A stretch of DNA of 32,471 nt from 1-14-2-50-31-20 sp965370315 (GCA_965370315.1 CBDUTO010000041.1:1-32471); one strand, 5' to 3'; shown: positions 17,709-25,786, numbered from the stretch's first letter. Notes: a model not told the origin generated them from the sequence alone. Numbers and translations are program-made.

Positions 17709-19067
17709 ATGTATATAGACACACACACACATTTATTCTTCAAAAATTTTGATGAAGATAGAGACGAAGTAATAAAAAATGCTCTTGCTGCTGGAGTAAA
17801 ATATATGCTTGTTCCTGGAACCGATATTGAGACTTCCAAGCAAGCAATTAAGTTGGCAGAAAAATATGAATCTGTATACGCCGCTGTTGGTGTTCATCCT
17901 CACGATACTAAGGATTGGGAGGATAGCTTAATTGATGAACTCCGTGAATTGGCTAAACATGAAAAGGTTGTAGCTATTGGTGAAATTGGTCTCGACTATT
18001 TTTATGACTTTTCGCCAAAGGATAAACAGCATCAAGCGTTTACTAAACAAATAGAATTAGCATTGGAATTGGATCTTCCTATAATTATTCACAACCGTGA
18101 TTCAAATGACGACATAATGGATTTTGCTCGTAAGTATGCAGACACATCATTAAAAGCCCAATACCATTGCTTTGCTGGAACAGTTGATAATGCTCGTGAA
18201 TTAGTAGAGATGGGACATTACATTTCTTTTACAGGAAATATAACATTCAAAAAGGCGGATAGCGTTCGTGAAGTTCTATCTAAAGTGAGTGTCGAAAATA
18301 TTTTGCTCGAAACAGATTCGCCATTCTTAACTCCAGTGCCACACAGAGGAAAACGTAATGAGCCAAAACATATTCCGTTAATTGCTGAAGTGGTGGCTGA
18401 GACACATCATCTAAGAGTGGAAGATGTTGCAAGAACAACTTCTTGGAATGCCTACAAGCTTTTTGGAATTGGAGAGAAAATGAAATTAAGTTATACCTAC
18501 CAAATTGGTGAATCTCTTTATGTGAATGTTACTAATAGATGTAACTCAGATTGTGTATTCTGCGATAGGAAAGGGGATGCAGTTATAAATGGATATAGTC
18601 TTAAAATGAGTAAGTCAGAAGAACCAGAAGCAGAAATTTATATCTCTGAAATTGGTGATCCAAGAAAATATAATGAGATAGTGTTTTGTGGATATGGCGA
18701 GCCTACAATTCGTTGGGGTGTTGTGAAAACTATTGCAAGTTATGTGAAAGCTAATGGTGGCAAAACCCGTATGAATAGTGATGGTCATGGTAATTTTATT
18801 AATAAACGAGATATAACTCCTGAGTTAGAAGGGGTAATTGATTCAATTTCAATTAGCTTAAATTCTACAGACCCAGTACAGTATGCTAAATTAATGCGAG
18901 TTGATAAAAGTCTTCATGCAGAGATGATTGATTTTGCTAAACGTGCGAAAAATTATACAAATGTTGTAATGTCAATTGTTGGGCTAAGTTCTGTTGATAT
19001 AGAAAATGCTAAACAATTCGTAACAGACGAAATTGGAATTGATTTTAGAGTAAGGGAGTTTTTCTAA
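17709..19067 (+). CDS. TatD family metal-dependent nuclease fused to TatD-associated radical SAM domain
   Basis: A 452-residue two-domain protein. Residues 1 to about 258 are a complete TatD hydrolase with metal ligands in IDTHTHL (His6, His8), GEIGLDY, IIIHNRDS, QYHCFAGT and LETDSPFLTP. TatD proteins are metal-dependent DNases acting on 3' ends. Residues about 263-452 are a short radical SAM domain with Cys278, Cys282 and Cys285 in CNSDCVFC (CxxxCxxC) and a GYGEPT motif that binds S-adenosylmethionine. The two parts are separate neighbouring genes in many bacteria; here they share one frame. An internal ATG at the junction (GEKMKLSY) may mark the old second start. The radical SAM substrate is unknown. 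The stop overlaps the next ATG by one base. Confidence 0.93.
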   Translation: MYIDTHTHLFFKNFDEDRDEVIKNALAAGVKYMLVPGTDIETSKQAIKLAEKYESVYAAVGVHPHDTKDWEDSLIDELRELAKHEKVVAIGEIGLDYFYDFSPKDKQHQAFTKQIELALELDLPIIIHNRDSNDDIMDFARKYADTSLKAQYHCFAGTVDNARELVEMGHYISFTGNITFKKADSVREVLSKVSVENILLETDSPFLTPVPHRGKRNEPKHIPLIAEVVAETHHLRVEDVARTTSWNAYKLFGIGEKMKLSYTYQIGESLYVNVTNRCNSDCVFCDRKGDAVINGYSLKMSKSEEPEAEIYISEIGDPRKYNEIVFCGYGEPTIRWGVVKTIASYVKANGGKTRMNSDGHGNFINKRDITPELEGVIDSISISLNSTDPVQYAKLMRVDKSLHAEMIDFAKRAKNYTNVVMSIVGLSSVDIENAKQFVTDEIGIDFRVREFF

Positions 19068-20482
19068 TGAAAAAATTATTTTTAGTTTTAATGCTATTAC
19101 AGATTTCAATTCTTGCACAAGAAAAGCAATTTACCACAGCAGACGAATTGGCTTATCTTGTTAAAGACCCGTTTTTCCGCAAATGTCAAATAGGTATTGA
19201 TGCATACAATATTACACAAAAAGAAATTATATTTAGACACAATGAAAAACTGTTGTTTCATCCTGCATCAAATATGAAAGTTATTACTAGCTCGACTGCA
19301 CTTAGGTTTCTTGGTCCTGATTATCAATTCAAAACAAAAATAAAACATGATGGTGAAATTGTAAATGGCATATTAAATGGAGACCTCTATTTTGTAGGTG
19401 GTTTCGATCCAGATTTTACATCTGCTGATTTAGATACTCTGGTTATGCAATTGGTTGAAGAAGGAATTAAAAAAATAAATGGAAATTTATATGCCGATGT
19501 ATCAAATATGGATTCACTTTTTTGGGGACAAGGTTGGATGTGGGATGATGATCCCTCGTATAACTTCCCATACATGACCCCACTTGTTATTAATGATGTG
19601 TCAATGTATGTAGCAATTGAACCAGCTAAACTAGGCGAAAAAGTTAAAATTACGACAATTCCAGAATCAAATTATTTTAAATATGTAAATAATATTACTA
19701 CGTTTGATAATGATACAACTAAGTTAAAAATATCTCGCGACTGGATAAACAGAAGTGATTCTCTAATTCTTGAAGGTGGGCTTTTTGTTAATGCTGAACC
19801 AGATACAATTATGGTTAATCTGAAAAACACTAACCAATATTTTCTAACATTAGCAAAAGAGACTTTTCAAAAATATGGAATTGTTTTTGAGGGGAAATGT
19901 GGAATTCAAATTACTCCAGATAATGCCAAAACAATTGTTTCAAAAGATAGATTGTTTAGTGAAGTAATTATTAATCTAAATAAAGATAGTGATAATCTTA
20001 GTACTGAAATGACATTGCGGGCATTGGCTTTTGAGAAATATGGAAAATATGCATCTGCAAAAAAAGGAATTAAATTATTAGATAGTTTGATAGTTGAAGT
20101 TGGGCTTAATCCGAAAGATTATAGATTAGTTGATGGCTCTGGAGTATCACATTACAATCTTGTTTCTGTTGAGTTACTAAACGAAATTTTAAGATATATG
20201 AATAAGTACCATCCAAAATTATTTGAGACCCTGTACAATTCTTTCCCAATTGCAGGTGTTGATGGATCACTAGAATACCGAATGAAAGAGGGAAGTGCAT
20301 ATAATAATGTTCATGCAAAGACAGGTACATTAAGTGGTGTGAGTTCTCTCTCCGGCTACCTTCACTCAAAAACGGGTGATTTAATTTCTTTCTCTATCAA
20401 CACACAAAATTTTGTTGGAAGTGCACGCACGGCTAGGAATTTCCAAGATAGAATATGTGAAATACTTTCTAACATGGAGTAA
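19067..20482 (+). CDS. dacB: D-alanyl-D-alanine carboxypeptidase/endopeptidase, PBP4 (peptidase S13)
   Basis: The 471-residue protein has a signal peptide (MKKLFLVLMLLQISILAQ) and so acts in the periplasm. All three penicillin-binding motifs are present: SxxK as Ser68-Lys71 in HPASNMK, SxN as Ser308-Asn310 in DSDNLSTEM, and KTG at Lys418 in HAKTGTLSG. The long insert between SxxK and SxN is typical of the S13/PBP4 class. It removes terminal D-alanine from peptidoglycan stem peptides or cuts 4,3-cross-links. It is translationally coupled to the TatD fusion (TAATG overlap) although no functional link is obvious. A palindromic repeat follows the stop. Confidence 0.94.
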   Translation: MKKLFLVLMLLQISILAQEKQFTTADELAYLVKDPFFRKCQIGIDAYNITQKEIIFRHNEKLLFHPASNMKVITSSTALRFLGPDYQFKTKIKHDGEIVNGILNGDLYFVGGFDPDFTSADLDTLVMQLVEEGIKKINGNLYADVSNMDSLFWGQGWMWDDDPSYNFPYMTPLVINDVSMYVAIEPAKLGEKVKITTIPESNYFKYVNNITTFDNDTTKLKISRDWINRSDSLILEGGLFVNAEPDTIMVNLKNTNQYFLTLAKETFQKYGIVFEGKCGIQITPDNAKTIVSKDRLFSEVIINLNKDSDNLSTEMTLRALAFEKYGKYASAKKGIKLLDSLIVEVGLNPKDYRLVDGSGVSHYNLVSVELLNEILRYMNKYHPKLFETLYNSFPIAGVDGSLEYRMKEGSAYNNVHAKTGTLSGVSSLSGYLHSKTGDLISFSINTQNFVGSARTARNFQDRICEILSNME

Positions 20483-20500
20483 GTGTTTAATCGAGGAAGA

Positions 20501-20575
20501 TGTCATTTCGACCTCGTTTTGTGGGGAGAAATCTCGTTCTATAGGAAAGATTTCTCACGTTCGTTCGAAATGACA
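20501..20575. repeat. Palindromic intergenic repeat, TGTCATTTCGA family
   Basis: Perfect 11-base terminal inverted repeats TGTCATTTCGA (20501-20511) and TCGAAATGACA (20565-20575), with an inner pair GAGAAATCT / AGATTTCTC. It lies between dacB and prmA, and the remainder of that 154-base gap is featureless apart from an AGAG ribosome binding site before prmA. Confidence 0.88.
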
Positions 20576-20636
20576 AAGCAGTTGTGCTTTGGGCAAAAAA
20601 TCAATTTTAAGAAGATAATTTTAAAAAGAGAATCAT

Positions 20637-21488
20637 ATGAAAACACATAAACAGTTTAACATCTCAACCACTCCATTTAATGTAGATATACTCAGTGGGT
20701 TACTTTGGCAATTGGATATTGAAGGACTCAACGAATATGATAATCATCTGGTAATATTTGCAGAGGGTGATAGTGAAATTTCTAAAAATGGGATTGCAGC
20801 ATTTTTAACAAAAGTTAAAAATGAAAATCTAATTGAATCATTTGCTATAGAGGAGAGTAGCATTGAAGAAATTAACTGGAATGAAGAATGGGAAAAGAAA
20901 ATAAATGTAATTGAAATAAATGATAAAATAGTAATTAAACCTACGTTTAGGAAATATACACCTAAACCAGATCAGCTAGTTATTACAATTGATCCGAAAA
21001 TGTCTTTCGGAACAGGTGAGCATGAAACCACGAGATTGGTTTTACAACTTTTAGATAAGCACATTGCAAAAGCCAATCGTGTGCTTGATGTAGGTAGTGG
21101 TACTGGAGTACTAGGAATTGCTGCATCTCTCTTTGGTGCAGAAGAAGTTGTCGGAATTGATAACGATGAGTGGTGCATAGAAAATGGAATTGAAAACATT
21201 GCGCTTAACAATGTTGAATCAAAAGTTGAAGTAAGACTTTCAGAAATTGGAAATGTAAAGGACGAACCGTTCGATTTAATTTTGGCAAATATTAATAAAC
21301 ACATTTTACTTGAAATTGCAGAGTCAATATTTAACCTTACTATTCCCAATGGTACAATTATTCTTTCTGGGTTACTCTATACTGATAGAGATGATATTCT
21401 TAATGCCTATTCAAAGTTTAATATAAAACTAATTGAGGAAAAGCGGTTGGGCGAATGGATTGCTCTTGTGTTTAATAAGGTTTCTTAA
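20637..21488 (+). CDS. prmA: Ribosomal protein L11 methyltransferase
   Basis: The 283-residue protein has the PrmA plan: an N-terminal substrate-recognition region with the WNEEWEKK motif, the PKMSFGTGEHETTRL segment, then a class I methyltransferase with LDVGSGTGVLGIAASLFGA (S-adenosylmethionine binding) and the NPPY-equivalent ILANINKHILLE. It trimethylates ribosomal protein L11 in the cytoplasm. The N-terminus of this lineage is shorter than in E. coli (293 residues). The stop overlaps by four bases the end of the convergent gene on the minus strand, so the two transcripts may read into each other. Confidence 0.95.
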   Translation: MKTHKQFNISTTPFNVDILSGLLWQLDIEGLNEYDNHLVIFAEGDSEISKNGIAAFLTKVKNENLIESFAIEESSIEEINWNEEWEKKINVIEINDKIVIKPTFRKYTPKPDQLVITIDPKMSFGTGEHETTRLVLQLLDKHIAKANRVLDVGSGTGVLGIAASLFGAEEVVGIDNDEWCIENGIENIALNNVESKVEVRLSEIGNVKDEPFDLILANINKHILLEIAESIFNLTIPNGTIILSGLLYTDRDDILNAYSKFNIKLIEEKRLGEWIALVFNKVS

Positions 21489-21979
21489 TATGCTGCCCCT
21501 ATTAATTGATTACTTGCTCTTAATAAATAAGACTTGTTATTTATCTCCAAACTAACAATTATATCAACATAAATTTCTGGTTCCCAGTGAGGTCCATCTC
21601 TAGCTACCTCAATAATTCTATACGGTCTCATTTCTTCTTCGGGTCGTTCCTCGGAAGTAAATGGAGATTTCCAAACATTATTTTCATGAACTATATAAAT
21701 AGATTTTGCATTTATATTTGATGAAATATTTGTGCTATCTACGGTTTCAATATAAACGAAAGCTATCATGGGAGTTTTGGGAACCATAGGTTGTAAATTT
21801 AAATATACCGATGCTTCTAATTTAATAGTTTGTGTCTCTACTGAAATAATTTCTGGTGCTGAAAGTAATTCTGAAATAGGAATGTCCTGTGGAAAAGTAA
21901 CAGGATTGGAGCAGTAAATCAAAGGCAATAAAAAAACTACTAATGGGAAATATCGTTTTGTTAAGTTCCAAATTGTCAT
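21485..21979 (-). CDS. Small exported protein or lipoprotein of unknown function
   Basis: The chosen ATG at 21979 gives 164 residues and is preceded by AAGGAC at good spacing. The frame extends upstream to a TTG at 22054, but that would add residues before the signal and lacks a ribosome binding site. The N-terminus is an export signal (MTIWNLTKRYFPLVVFLLPLIYCSNP). The Cys after LIY is in the lipoprotein position although Tyr at -1 is unusual. The mature part, about 140 residues, seems to be beta-rich with no recognised domain. It lies downstream of the MarR gene on the same strand after a 161-base gap and might be co-transcribed. No function can be assigned. Confidence 0.7.
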   Translation of the reverse strand: MTIWNLTKRYFPLVVFLLPLIYCSNPVTFPQDIPISELLSAPEIISVETQTIKLEASVYLNLQPMVPKTPMIAFVYIETVDSTNISSNINAKSIYIVHENNVWKSPFTSEERPEEEMRPYRIIEVARDGPHWEPEIYVDIIVSLEINNKSYLLRASNQLIGAAY

Positions 21980-22140
21980 AAGTCCTTTCTCAAAATTATT
22001 GAAGTAGTATTTTAAACCTAGCAAAAACAGTTCAAACAAAAAACAAGATCCCAAAGAATTTCGTTTACAACAATTAAGGGCTTGGGATAGAAAACTTTGT
22101 TAGTTGTAACATAGTTCATATTCCACACCCTAAAGTGATA

Positions 22141-22569
22141 TCAGTTCTTTAATTTTGACAGCAATTCTAATAGTTGAACTTTTTCTTCATCGCTTAGCTT
22201 GTTGGTCTCTTCGTCAATTGATTCTAAATAAATAGGGGTGATTTTATTAAAGACTTTTTTCCCTTCTTCAGTCATCTCTGCGTTAATTATTCTTCTATCA
22301 GTTGTTGAAGGAATTCTCTCTGCAAAATTATGCTTCTCTAAATTATCCATAACACAAGTAATATTTGCACCAGTCACATTTAATTTTTTACTAATTTCTT
22401 TTAATGACATTGATCCTTCTGAATTTAATGTTTCTAATACATTAAATTGTGGATTAGTTAAGTTCAAATGAGAAACTCTTCTTGTATGTGATTTTTCTAG
22501 ATTTTCAGTTGTTGATGTAAGCTCTTTCCATAACTCCCATCCTAGATTATCATTCATTTCATTAAACAT
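22141..22569 (-). CDS. MarR family transcriptional regulator
   Basis: The 142-residue protein is of MarR size and has the winged-helix segment: FNVLETLNSEGSMSLKEISKKLNVTGANITCVMDNLEKHNFAERIPSTTDRRIINAEMTEEGKK read in order across about residues 43-108, including the DRR wing motif. N- and C-terminal helices serve dimerisation. Such proteins repress nearby genes or their own gene and release DNA on binding small ligands or on oxidation. No Cys-based sensor pattern is clear (one Cys lies near residue 82). The target could be its own promoter, where inverted repeats are visible about 40-75 bases upstream, or the small lipoprotein gene downstream. Confidence 0.92.
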   Translation of the reverse strand: MFNEMNDNLGWELWKELTSTTENLEKSHTRRVSHLNLTNPQFNVLETLNSEGSMSLKEISKKLNVTGANITCVMDNLEKHNFAERIPSTTDRRIINAEMTEEGKKVFNKITPIYLESIDEETNKLSDEEKVQLLELLSKLKN

Positions 22570-22606
22570 CTTTAGCCTATTATTTTTTCATGTTAAATCG
22601 TTTTCT

Positions 22607-22643
22607 ATTTAAGTACAAAAAATGTACCATTTAGAACTTAAAT
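22607..22643. promoter_or_regulatory. Inverted repeats upstream of the MarR gene, possible operator
   Basis: Two nested inverted repeats lie 38-74 bases upstream of the MarR ATG. One is ATTTAAGT (22607-22614) with ACTTAAAT (22636-22643); the other is GTACA-N5-TGTAC (22613-22627). MarR proteins usually bind 16-20 base palindromes at their own promoters, so an autoregulatory site is plausible but inferred. Confidence 0.35.
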
Positions 22644-22722
22644 TAATATTGAGTTTTATGAAATGAAATGCAGTTATTTATGCACTAATATTGGGGTGTA
22701 GTAATTTTGTTGGAAAGTAGTA

Positions 22723-22760
22723 GAAGTAATTACTACAATAAGAGGGGTAGTAATTACTTC
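22723..22760. repeat. Perfect 14-base inverted repeat downstream of the EVE gene
   Basis: GAAGTAATTACTAC (22723-22736) and GTAGTAATTACTTC (22747-22760) are exact reverse complements with a 10-base loop. It begins 9 bases past the stop of the minus-strand EVE gene, where a terminator hairpin is expected, but there is no clear T tract. A third partial copy, GTAGTAATT, lies at about 22698. Confidence 0.6.
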
Positions 22761-22768
22761 ATCTAATT

Positions 22769-23233
22769 TTACTTTTTACTCATTCTAATTATTTCGTTAA
22801 ACTCCTTTTTTTCTGCAGGCATTACTGAGAGACGATTACCCCTTTGAACAAGACGCATGTTCTGTAGCTTTGGATTCTCTTTTATTTCTTCAAGTGTAAC
22901 TGGACGTTCTAATTTACTCTCAAGTTTGATGTCAACCATAATCCAAGTTGGTTTATCCTCTTTGCTTTTAGGATCAAAGTGTTTGTCCTCAGGATCAAAT
23001 GCAGTAAAATCAGGATAGCCTTCTTTAACAATTTCACAAATACCAACAACAGCGGTTGGTTTTGCATTGCTATGGTAGAAAAGAACTTTATCTCCCTTCT
23101 TCATATCGTCTCGCATAAAATTACGAGCTTGATAGTTTCTTACTCCATCCCAATGAGTTTTTTTATCCTTTACTAAATCATCTATTGAATATGCATTTGG
23201 TTCCGATTTCATTAACCAATATTTTAGTGCCAT
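22769..23233 (-). CDS. EVE domain protein
   Basis: The whole 154-residue protein is one EVE domain (a PUA-like fold): KYWLMKSEPNAYSIDDL at the start, THWDGVRNYQARNFMRDDMKKGDKVLFYHSN, and RLVQRGNRLSVMPAEKKEFNEI near the end. Relatives of this THYN1-like type bind modified bases in DNA through an aromatic cage. The cellular role in bacteria is unsettled; some EVE proteins are linked to restriction or other defence systems, but no such neighbour is present here. The start ATG is preceded by GAGG on the minus strand. It appears to be a single-gene unit. Confidence 0.95.
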   Translation of the reverse strand: MALKYWLMKSEPNAYSIDDLVKDKKTHWDGVRNYQARNFMRDDMKKGDKVLFYHSNAKPTAVVGICEIVKEGYPDFTAFDPEDKHFDPKSKEDKPTWIMVDIKLESKLERPVTLEEIKENPKLQNMRLVQRGNRLSVMPAEKKEFNEIIRMSKK

Positions 23234-23319
23234 TGATAAGCCTCGATTATTTTGTAAATAATTATTTTTAGGGCATTAAAAGTAAAATATTATTTGGGAT
23301 TTACAAACGATTGTTTTGT

Positions 23320-23366
23320 TTATGACGACCCAAACTACCATTAGCCGGATAAATGAGTCGTCATAA
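23320..23366. terminator. Inverted repeat at the end of the sigma/DUF4252 operon, possible terminator
   Basis: Arms TTATGACGAC (23320-23329) and GTCGTCATAA (23357-23366) are perfect reverse complements separated by 27 bases. The repeat lies 14 bases past the last stop of the minus-strand operon, where transcription would end. The loop is long and no T tract follows, so a protein-binding site is also possible. Confidence 0.4.
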
Positions 23367-23379
23367 TAAATTGTTAGAA

Positions 23380-23922
23380 TTAGTGGTCCATTGCGAAATC
23401 TAACCCTCTTTCACGGATTGCTATTTCAATTATTTTGTGAAGATTTCCAAGAACCTCTGCAAGAACTACTTTATCATTATTTACAGAGATTACATAGAGT
23501 TGATTCAATTCATCACCGTGTGCTTTAACAAAAATAGCGACCATTTCGTTTCTATTTACAGAGCGGACTATGCAATCCCATCCAGCCTTTTTCATTTTAT
23601 TCGTTAGAAATTTTGCCTCTTCAAAACTAGGTTTAATTTTAGCTTCAGAGTTATTGTTATAAACACCAACCTGCACGCTTGAAATTTCGCTTAGTATTTC
23701 TTCAATAGGTTCTTCAACGTCTGCAAAATTCATTACAAGTTCAGCCATTGTAATGCTAACAGATCCAAATGAAAACTCAAACTCCTTTTCAAACTGATTG
23801 TTAGATGAATCTAATACATAATCTCTAATACTTCTGAAACCTCTATCAACCCCAATACAGCCAGTAGATAGTAGGGCAACTAAAAGGATGCCCATTATAA
23901 ATTTTATTTTTTTTTGATTCAT
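23380..23922 (-). CDS. DUF4252 domain lipoprotein
   Basis: The 180-residue product starts with a lipoprotein signal with a good lipobox, LSTGC at about residues 18-22, so it should be anchored to a membrane outside the cytoplasm. The mature part has the DUF4252 pattern: a short N-terminal domain, then helices and strands around EEAKFLTNKMKKAGWDCIVRSVNRNEMVAIFVKAHGDELNQLYVISVNNDKVVLAEVLGNLHKI. The same GWD..V and ..V..V.G....I segments recur in the upstream gene, so the two are distant paralogues. It is the last gene of an operon with an ECF sigma factor; proteins of this family are frequently encoded with such regulators in Bacteroidota. Its role is unknown; envelope stress sensing or response is an inference from position. 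Confidence 0.86.
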   Translation of the reverse strand: MNQKKIKFIMGILLVALLSTGCIGVDRGFRSIRDYVLDSSNNQFEKEFEFSFGSVSITMAELVMNFADVEEPIEEILSEISSVQVGVYNNNSEAKIKPSFEEAKFLTNKMKKAGWDCIVRSVNRNEMVAIFVKAHGDELNQLYVISVNNDKVVLAEVLGNLHKIIEIAIRERGLDFAMDH

Positions 23923-23931
23923 AATATTCTC

Positions 23932-24534
23932 CTAGTTGTTACCATCAGAATCATGGTCTTCTTTATCAGAGTCCTTATCTTTGCGCTTGTGGTCATTTAA
24001 ATCGCCAATTGATGGAATGTCAAATTTGTCACTCAACTCACCAATAGTTTCTAAATCAATATCTCCAACTATATTTACAAAGACCGCTTCTCTACCTTTT
24101 TCAACTGTTGTAACAACAAGCCCATCAATGTTTTCTTCATTAGATGTAAGAATAAATACACTCACAACTTCATCTTTCGAACGAGTTTTTACTATTCTGT
24201 CCCATCCATCAGTCATAAGTTTTTTATCAACTTTTTTAACAATATCTGCAAGTTCGGCATAGTTTTCATCTGATATACCAAAAGTATGAACTTTTATAAG
24301 TTTTATTCCATCAAGAACTTCTCTTAATTCTGGTTCGTTTTTCCCAGCCATTTTTGAAACCATTCGTAAAAGATGTTCTTCAATAACAACTTCTACCACC
24401 TCTTCGCTAGTCTCAAATTTTTCCAAATTTCCAAAATCTACAAATCCTTTGTATTTTGTGTAATCATTTTTCTGTCCGAATGTTAGAGTTGCAATAAATA
24501 ACAATGCAATGCTCAATAATGTTTTAGATTTCAT
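23932..24534 (-). CDS. DUF4252 domain exported protein
   Basis: The 200-residue product has a standard signal peptide (MKSKTLLSIALLFIATLTFGQ) with no lipobox, so it is probably soluble outside the cytoplasm. The DUF4252 region covers about residues 30-175, with GIKLIKVHTFG, MTDGWDRIVKTRSKDEVVSVFIL and AVFVNIVGDIDLETIGELSDKF. The last 20 residues are a run of Asp, Lys, His and Glu. It differs from its lipoprotein partner mainly in anchoring and this charged tail. Its ATG overlaps the end of the anti-sigma-like gene by 11 bases, so expression is coupled. Function unknown. Confidence 0.87.
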   Translation of the reverse strand: MKSKTLLSIALLFIATLTFGQKNDYTKYKGFVDFGNLEKFETSEEVVEVVIEEHLLRMVSKMAGKNEPELREVLDGIKLIKVHTFGISDENYAELADIVKKVDKKLMTDGWDRIVKTRSKDEVVSVFILTSNEENIDGLVVTTVEKGREAVFVNIVGDIDLETIGELSDKFDIPSIGDLNDHKRKDKDSDKEDHDSDGNN

Positions 24535-25078
24535 TTCTTTTGTCCTTATTAAATAATTTATTTACTGTATTCATTCCTTCTTTAATCGGTTTCGAAACTT
24601 CATTTATGAGAATGTCATCGGTTAGTTGTTGCGTCGTTTTACTAAAAATTTTACTTACAAATAGTAATGCCTGTTTGCTTTCTAAATTTGCTTTTTGAAC
24701 TTCAGCTAATGAGTACCCTTCATACGTTAATTCTCTATTATTGAATAGTGAAAATGTAATTGCAAAAATTAAAAGAATTGTTGCAGCTGCAGATACTAAT
24801 GGTTTTGCGATAAGAATTAGATAAACATCATCAAAAATTGAACTGTTTGACTCTGAAATTGTTTGGAGCTTTAACTTCCCTTCATACTCTTCTTTTGGAA
24901 TAGAATGAACTGTATTAGCTGTGCTTCTATATTCGTTCAGTAATTCATGAACTTTTTCGTTTTCAGAGGCCAGTTTTTCAATTCGTCTCTTCTCAAGAAA
25001 GGAAGCGTTACCGTACGCAACAGATACTATTCTGTCGAGCAACTCTTCACTTATATTAGATGACTTCTTGTAATTCAT
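24524..25078 (-). CDS. Single-span membrane protein, probable anti-sigma factor
   Basis: The 184-residue product has a charged N-terminal segment of about 85 residues (cytoplasmic), one hydrophobic helix at about residues 88-110 (IAKPLVSAAATILLIFAITF) and a C-terminal part of about 70 residues. That topology and the position directly after an ECF sigma gene, with a 23-base overlap, suggest an anti-sigma factor holding the sigma at the membrane. The HxxxCxxC zinc motif of classical ZAS anti-sigma factors is absent, so it would belong to a zinc-free group. The assignment rests on context and topology, not on a recognised domain. Confidence 0.7.
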   Translation of the reverse strand: MNYKKSSNISEELLDRIVSVAYGNASFLEKRRIEKLASENEKVHELLNEYRSTANTVHSIPKEEYEGKLKLQTISESNSSIFDDVYLILIAKPLVSAAATILLIFAITFSLFNNRELTYEGYSLAEVQKANLESKQALLFVSKIFSKTTQQLTDDILINEVSKPIKEGMNTVNKLFNKDKRNEI

Positions 25079-25580
25079 AACTTTTTAATTCCTCTTGTAA
25101 TTTTTTTCTTGCTCGCATTAAATAGACTTTTACGCTGTTTAATGGAATATCTAATGCTTTGCTAATTTCTCTATATTTGAATCCTTGAATTTCGTAAAGA
25201 ACAAATACTGATTTTAAGTTATCCGGAAGAATATTAATTTTCAATTTGATCTGCTCTGAATTTATTTTATCGTTAACCATTGTATTCAAATCAGTTTCAT
25301 TTGGATTGATAAAATTTTCTTCAAAGTTTTCATCAATTGGAACCTCATTATTTAAACTACGCTTCCGTTTTCTTAATAAATCAAGACACCGATTATGAGT
25401 TGTTTTTATCATCCAAGCTTTAGCTGAGAGTATATTAAAACCATTTATATTTTCCCAAGTTTTGATAAGAACATCCTGAACAGCATCAAATCTATTTCCG
25501 AGCATATAAAGTGAGTAATGGTAAATGTCATTTTTATATTGCTGAAACAGGTAATTATATTTTGTCGATTTTAGATTCAT
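25056..25580 (-). CDS. ECF-type RNA polymerase sigma factor
   Basis: The 174-residue protein has both ECF domains. Region 2 covers about residues 10-75, with YKNDIYHYSLYMLGNRFDAVQDVLIKTWENI and KAWMIKTTHNRCLDLLRKRKR. Region 4 covers about residues 118-165, with LPDNLKSVFVLYEIQGFKYREISKALDIPLNSVKVYLMRARKKL, containing the helix-turn-helix that reads the -35 element. It directs RNA polymerase to a small regulon. The gene is first in an operon with the anti-sigma-like and DUF4252 genes, and a GTAAC-N16-CGTC type promoter lies upstream, which suggests positive autoregulation. The inducing signal is unknown. Confidence 0.94.
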   Translation of the reverse strand: MNLKSTKYNYLFQQYKNDIYHYSLYMLGNRFDAVQDVLIKTWENINGFNILSAKAWMIKTTHNRCLDLLRKRKRSLNNEVPIDENFEENFINPNETDLNTMVNDKINSEQIKLKINILPDNLKSVFVLYEIQGFKYREISKALDIPLNSVKVYLMRARKKLQEELKSYELQEVI

Positions 25581-25639
25581 TTATAATAATTAGTTAAAAA
25601 CTGATTAAAGAAGCATTGTTTTAGTGCTTCTAACGTAAA

Positions 25640-25665
25640 GACGAATTAGAGAGTGAAATTGTTAC
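25640..25665 (-). promoter_or_regulatory. Candidate autoregulatory ECF promoter
   Basis: Read on the minus strand the site is GTAACA, 16 bases, then CGTCT. The AAC-containing -35 and CGTC-type -10 with 16-base spacing are the common pattern for ECF-controlled promoters. It lies about 60 bases upstream of the sigma gene ATG, leaving an untranslated leader of roughly 50 bases. The leader also holds an inverted repeat GAAGCA-N9-TGCTTC. Confidence 0.6.
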
Positions 25666-25697
25666 AATGTTTTTAAATATATCTTTTCTTGAGATGG

Positions 25698-25786
25698 CAT
25701 GTCATTGCGAGGAGACCATGTTTTTGGACGACGTGGCAATCTTGCACAGATTGCTTCTCCCGATAAATCGGGATCGCAATGACATG
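25698..25786. repeat. Palindromic intergenic repeat, CATGTCATTGCGA family
   Basis: Perfect 13-base terminal inverted repeats CATGTCATTGCGA (25698-25710) and TCGCAATGACATG (25774-25786), with an internal hairpin CCCGATAAATCGGG and a conserved core GGACGACGTGGCAATCT. Nearly identical to the copy at 27774. It lies in the divergent space between the sigma operon and the DUF438 gene. Confidence 0.9.

Noticed and set aside
21980..22054. Longer N-terminus for the small lipoprotein-like gene from a TTG at 22054
   Set aside because: It would place 25 residues before the signal sequence and has no ribosome binding site, while the ATG at 21979 has AAGGAC.
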